DNA from: Chloroflexota bacterium
GTDB lineage: Bacteria; Chloroflexota; Limnocylindria; Limnocylindrales; CSP1-4
Direction of reading: 5' to 3'
Length of the DNA stretch: 8,941 nucleotides
NCBI GenBank assembly: GCA_003158495.1
Contig: PMJT01000079.1
Coordinates: forward strand, 10,219-19,159
In this document: in pieces, positions 7,045 to 8,941 of the stretch
How positions within the stretch are numbered: position 1 is the stretch's first letter
Layout: each line of letters starts with the position of its first letter
Notes under the pieces: generated by a model
The model's database searches: none
What the model was told of the DNA's origin: nothing
Seen by the model: the letters and a program-made list of their open reading frames with translations, nothing else
Made by a program: the position numbers and the translations under genes

Positions 7045-7058
7045 ACCCGCGCACGGGT
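7045..7058 (-). other. Small hairpin before the dipZ-like gene
   Basis: ACCCG (7045-7049) and CGGGT (7054-7058) around CGCA, between the lipoprotein stop and the dipZ-like start, just upstream of the AAGGA sequence at 7036-7040. It might tune translation or end part of the lipoprotein transcript; the stem is only 5 bp. Confidence 0.25.
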
Positions 7059-7147
7059 GGGGGCGAGATGCCGTCGAGCGACCCGGCAGGCCGTCCTGGG
7101 TGCGGAGCTCGATCCGGCAGCGGCTCGAGATGGGGCGGGCAGAAGAG

Positions 7148-7387
7148 CTACTGGCTGGGGCTCGGGCTCTCCTGCATCATTGCGCTCGGGCTCTCCTGCA
7201 TCATTGCGCTGGGACTCTCTTGCATCATCGCGCTGGGGCTCTCTTGCATCATCGCGCTGGGACTCTCTTGCATCATCGCGCTCGGGCTTGGACTGGCTCC
7301 GGTCTGCGTGCATGCGGCCACGCCGATGCCCAGAGCTAGAACTCCGATCGCAAGCAATCCCGACAGCTTCCGCGGTGACCGGTACAT
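7148..7387 (-). CDS. Small lipoprotein with Met-rich SPSAMMQE repeats
   Basis: 79-residue predicted lipoprotein. A basic n-region (MYRSPRKL) and hydrophobic h-region end in the lipobox VAAC, with the lipidated Cys at 26; the mature part is only about 54 residues. It is dominated by five perfect copies of the octapeptide SPSAMMQE and ends with SPSPSQ. The repeats contain no charged residue except Glu and two adjacent Met each, so the mature chain is probably disordered, acidic and Met-rich at the outer face of the membrane. The start ATG at 7387 has an excellent GGAGGA site 4 nt upstream, and the signal peptide confirms the frame. The gene lies between the exchanger and the dipZ-like gene and behind a PhoB-like repeat box. 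Related Ser/Pro/Met repeat lipoproteins exist in several phyla but I assign no function; Met pairs could bind soft metals or absorb oxidants (inference). Confidence 0.85.
   Translation of the reverse strand: MYRSPRKLSGLLAIGVLALGIGVAACTQTGASPSPSAMMQESPSAMMQESPSAMMQESPSAMMQESPSAMMQESPSPSQ
7167..7286 (-). repeat. Five tandem 24-bp repeats inside the lipoprotein gene
   Basis: Units begin at 7167, 7191, 7215, 7239 and 7263 (+ coordinates), exactly 24 bp each, with degenerate ends on both sides. Differences are confined to synonymous positions: units 1-2 share one version of the Met-Gln-Glu codons, units 3-5 another, and the Ser-Pro junction varies separately. All encode the same octapeptide on the - strand, which suggests tandem duplication followed by purifying selection on the protein. 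Confidence 0.95.
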
Positions 7388-7391
7388 GTAA

Positions 7392-7397
7392 TCCTCC
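7392..7397 (-). promoter_or_regulatory. Strong ribosome-binding site of the lipoprotein gene
   Basis: - strand GGAGGA, 4 nt before the ATG at 7387. It is one of the best Shine-Dalgarno matches in the window and supports high translation of this small gene. Confidence 0.8.
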
Positions 7398-7417
7398 GGC
7401 TTTGGTTGTAGACCGGC

Positions 7418-7435
7418 CGAAGGATCGGATCTTCG
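7418..7435. other. Inverted repeat between operator-like box and gene
   Basis: CGAAG (7418-7422) and CTTCG (7431-7435), extendable by one G-T pair, 6 to 8 nt loop. It lies directly between the PhoB-like direct repeats and the lipoprotein ribosome site, so it would fall in the promoter or leader. Confidence 0.35.
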
Positions 7436-7436
7436 T

Positions 7437-7476
7437 GCGACGGACAGATGACGGGTCTATGACAGGGAGATGACAG
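7437..7476 (-). promoter_or_regulatory. PhoB/OmpR-type direct-repeat operator (Pho-box-like)
   Basis: Read on the - strand: CTGTCAT (7476-7470), 4 nt, CTGTCAT (7465-7459), 4 nt, CCGTCAT (7454-7448), 4 nt, CCGTCGC (7443-7437). The period is exactly 11 bp. The known E. coli Pho box is two CTGTCAT-type heptamers separated by four bases, bound head-to-tail by PhoB; here the first two units match the heptamer perfectly. The spacers are not AT-rich as in enterics. The box lies 50 to 89 nt upstream of the lipoprotein ATG and after the exchanger stop, as expected for an activator site of the lipoprotein/dipZ-like unit. No convincing -10 box could be assigned. The regulator is not in the window and could be any OmpR/PhoB-family member. 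Confidence 0.65.
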
Positions 7477-7529
7477 CGCCCGGGGGCTGCCGAGCTACAC
7501 CCAGTGTCAGCCGTCAACTTCGATCAGCG

Positions 7530-8516
7530 TCACGCCGCCACCATGGCGACGACGAAGACGCAATAACCGGCGATGATGATCGACCCCGTCAATCGAGTCA
7601 GCCCGTGCCCGCGGAACGCGAGTGCCAGCGCCACGCAAGTAAGGGCCGCGTAGGCCAAGGCCACAAGCTGGCCGCTACCCGCCTCTGATGCGATCCCGAG
7701 GATGGCGCCCGGCAGGAGCAGGCCAACGATCACGTTGAAGACGTTGCTGTTGAAGGCCTCGCTCAGAGCTGCCCCACCGCGCCCTCGCGAAGAGAGGTAG
7801 ATGTCGGCGACAAGGTTCGGCAGGCTGGTCACGGCGGCGAGGATCAAACCGCCGACGATGATCTGCGACCATCCCATACGTGCGCCGATGGTCGTCGCCT
7901 GCTCCTCCATTGCCACGCTTGCCCCGACGACCACGACTAACGCGGTGAGCCCAACCAGCCCGTCTCGACGATCCGCTCGCTTCGGTCGGATTGCCACCGC
8001 CAACTCCGCCTCTTCCTCGGCCAGTGCGCGGGCCAGCCATTCCGACCAACGCGCCGGCAGCCGTATCCGAGCTCTGGCGGCCGGACTTTCAGCGCTCACG
8101 GCCACGTAGGGCACGAAGACGACGAGGGCGAGGAGCAGGCCCACCACCGCCGGTAGGAATCTGGCAACGACCCCAACGCTGACTACCGCCATCCAGATTC
8201 CGACTGCGCCTTCGAGGGCGATCTCGCGTCGATGGAACCTGATGCGACCTGCGACGAGGGCGCTGATGCCCAACAGCGCGGCCAGGTTGAAGACGTTGGA
8301 GCCAAGTGTCACTCCGATGCCGACAGTCCCGTGCCCGCCGGCGATGGCTGTGACCGAAGAGGTGATCTCGGGGCCGTCGGCGGCCAGCGCGGCGATCAGG
8401 CCGAGCAGCGCCTCGGACACGCCAAGCCGCTCGCCAACCCGCTCGAGGCGCGACACGAGCAGGACGCTCGCGCCGAGACTCAGCGCTGCGCTGAGTGCAA
8501 AGACCACCGCCTCCAT
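7530..8516 (-). CDS. Na+/Ca2+-exchanger-family cation antiporter
   Basis: Inner-membrane antiporter of the CaCA family, with two inverted halves and about ten hydrophobic helices; 328 residues from the chosen start. Alpha-1 repeat: DGPEITSSVTAIAGG (47-61) with E50, then GSNVFN (72-77). Alpha-2 repeat: TSLPNLVADIYL (230-241), then NSNVFN (256-261). A hydrophilic, charged loop (about 141-186) joins the halves. In most family members alpha-2 has SLPE, whose Glu ligates Ca2+; here it is N234, and GSN is NSN. Selectivity may therefore differ from Ca2+. The start is ATG at 8516, since GGGAGG lies 4 nt upstream; an ATG four codons earlier (8528) has no ribosome site. It sits 112 nt behind the P-type ATPase gene on the same strand, so the two may be co-expressed. 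Confidence 0.9.
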   Translation of the reverse strand: MEAVVFALSAALSLGASVLLVSRLERVGERLGVSEALLGLIAALAADGPEITSSVTAIAGGHGTVGIGVTLGSNVFNLAALLGISALVAGRIRFHRREIALEGAVGIWMAVVSVGVVARFLPAVVGLLLALVVFVPYVAVSAESPAARARIRLPARWSEWLARALAEEEAELAVAIRPKRADRRDGLVGLTALVVVVGASVAMEEQATTIGARMGWSQIIVGGLILAAVTSLPNLVADIYLSSRGRGGAALSEAFNSNVFNVIVGLLLPGAILGIASEAGSGQLVALAYAALTCVALALAFRGHGLTRLTGSIIIAGYCVFVVAMVAA

Positions 8517-8520
8517 CGCG

Positions 8521-8526
8521 CCTCCC
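8521..8526 (-). promoter_or_regulatory. Ribosome-binding site that fixes the exchanger start
   Basis: - strand GGGAGG, 4 nt before the ATG at 8516. It overlaps the region just after the alternative ATG at 8528 and so argues for the shorter protein. Confidence 0.75.
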
Positions 8527-8628
8527 ATGGGGGTGATTCTTATGGGTTGAAGCCGACGCCCGCGCTCACCAGACTTCGACCGGGCGGGCCCACGGGCGCT
8601 GCCTAGTTTTACCTATCCAGCGGGTCGG

Positions 8629-8941
8629 CTATGCGGCCTTGACCAACGAGCGCGCCCGCTTCTTTGATCGCGCCGCCGCGGTCGGCGGCTCGGCTTTGGC
8701 AGGATCGAGGAGCCGATAAGCAAGCAACTTGATTCGATCGTTGACGAGGAACCAAACCAGGGCGTAGCCCCAAACAAAGAGCGCCCAGCCCCAACCGAGA
8801 GGCGTCATGAAGACCCCAAAGACTGCGATCAGCGTCGCCACGATCTGAGTGCCGAGCACCGCCATCCACAGGATTCGCGCGGGACGGATTGACCAGAAGG
8901 GGCCGCGCGTCCTGGTCAGGAAGATCGTCAGGTGCCCCGCC
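8629..8941 (-). CDS. P-type cation-transporting ATPase, C-terminal end (partial)
   Basis: The frame is open across the right window edge, so this is the last roughly 103 residues of a longer protein. Upstream of the internal Met at 8865 it reads GHLTIFLTRTRGPFWS and RPARIL, then IVATLIAVFGVFMTPLGWGW and a stretch ending in WFLVNDRIKLLAYRLLDP. These are the final transmembrane helices of PMA1-type (type III, plasma-membrane proton-efflux) P-type ATPases, which pump cations, typically H+, at the cost of ATP. A short Lys/Arg-rich cytoplasmic tail ends the protein at TAG 8629-8631. The catalytic DKTGT, nucleotide-binding and actuator regions lie outside the window, so activity and ion cannot be judged. 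It is upstream of the exchanger gene on the same strand. Confidence 0.88.
   Translation of the reverse strand, partial: AGHLTIFLTRTRGPFWSIRPARILWMAVLGTQIVATLIAVFGVFMTPLGWGWALFVWGYALVWFLVNDRIKLLAYRLLDPAKAEPPTAAARSKKRARSLVKAA

Noticed and set aside
7167..7286. CRISPR array
   Set aside because: The 24-bp units are directly adjacent with no spacers and lie in phase within a signal-peptide-bearing reading frame.
6981..7391. + strand open frames with ALGLSCII or similar repeats
   Set aside because: They are open only because the 24-bp repeat keeps every frame open; the - strand frame has the signal peptide, lipobox and strong ribosome site.
6210..7517. Long - strand frame of 435 codons
   Set aside because: Its translation is Arg/Asp-rich with no domain and overlaps the dipZ-like and lipoprotein genes in another frame.
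7494..7517. - strand TTGACG (7517-7512) as a -35 box for the lipoprotein gene
   Set aside because: No acceptable -10 hexamer lies 16-18 nt downstream; the closest candidate, TGTAGC, is only 12 nt away.
8517..8528. Upstream ATG (8528) as exchanger start
   Set aside because: No ribosome site precedes it, while GGGAGG is correctly spaced for the ATG at 8516.

Overview
The window is high-GC bacterial DNA, roughly two-thirds G+C by eye, with tightly packed genes, GTG starts and purine-rich Shine-Dalgarno sequences. The protein set suggests a soil or freshwater bacterium with an actinobacterial or Chloroflexota-like gene style: a Liv-type amino-acid importer, a DipZ-like redox protein, a PMA1-type P-type ATPase and a Ser/Pro/Met-repeat lipoprotein. 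I lean towards Chloroflexota, but this is inference, because no rRNA or ribosomal marker is present.

Left part, + strand (1-2884): the end of a branched-chain amino-acid (HAAT/Liv) ABC importer operon. livM (5' end cut by the window), livG and livF are joined by 4-bp ATGA and GTGA overlaps. LivG is odd: a stretch of about 75 residues carrying two strongly hydrophobic helices lies between its Walker A motif and its Q-loop. After a GC-rich hairpin comes a LysE-family exporter gene (2965-3579), which is convergent with a short-chain dehydrogenase gene on the - strand (3649-4338).

Middle (4339-5227): mostly non-coding. It holds a perfect 21-nt palindrome, the broken remnant of a response-regulator receiver domain (one frameshift, one stop, lost conserved Lys), a tRNA-Ser(UGA) gene with encoded CCA, and a 293-nt spacer with small repeats and a bulged hairpin.

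Right part, all - strand (5228-8941): reading leftwards, the C-terminal end of a P-type cation ATPase, a Na+/Ca2+-exchanger-family antiporter whose second alpha-repeat has SLPN where SLPE is usual, a small lipoprotein with five perfect 8-residue SPSAMMQE repeats, and a three-part DipZ-like protein (CcdA membrane domain, thioredoxin fold with CINC, C-terminal beta-rich domain). Upstream of the lipoprotein lie three to four CTGTCAT-type direct repeats with exact 11-bp period, the architecture of a PhoB/OmpR-family operator. The lipoprotein and DipZ genes may therefore form a regulated extracytoplasmic redox unit, which is the most interesting hypothesis in the window together with the LivG insertion.
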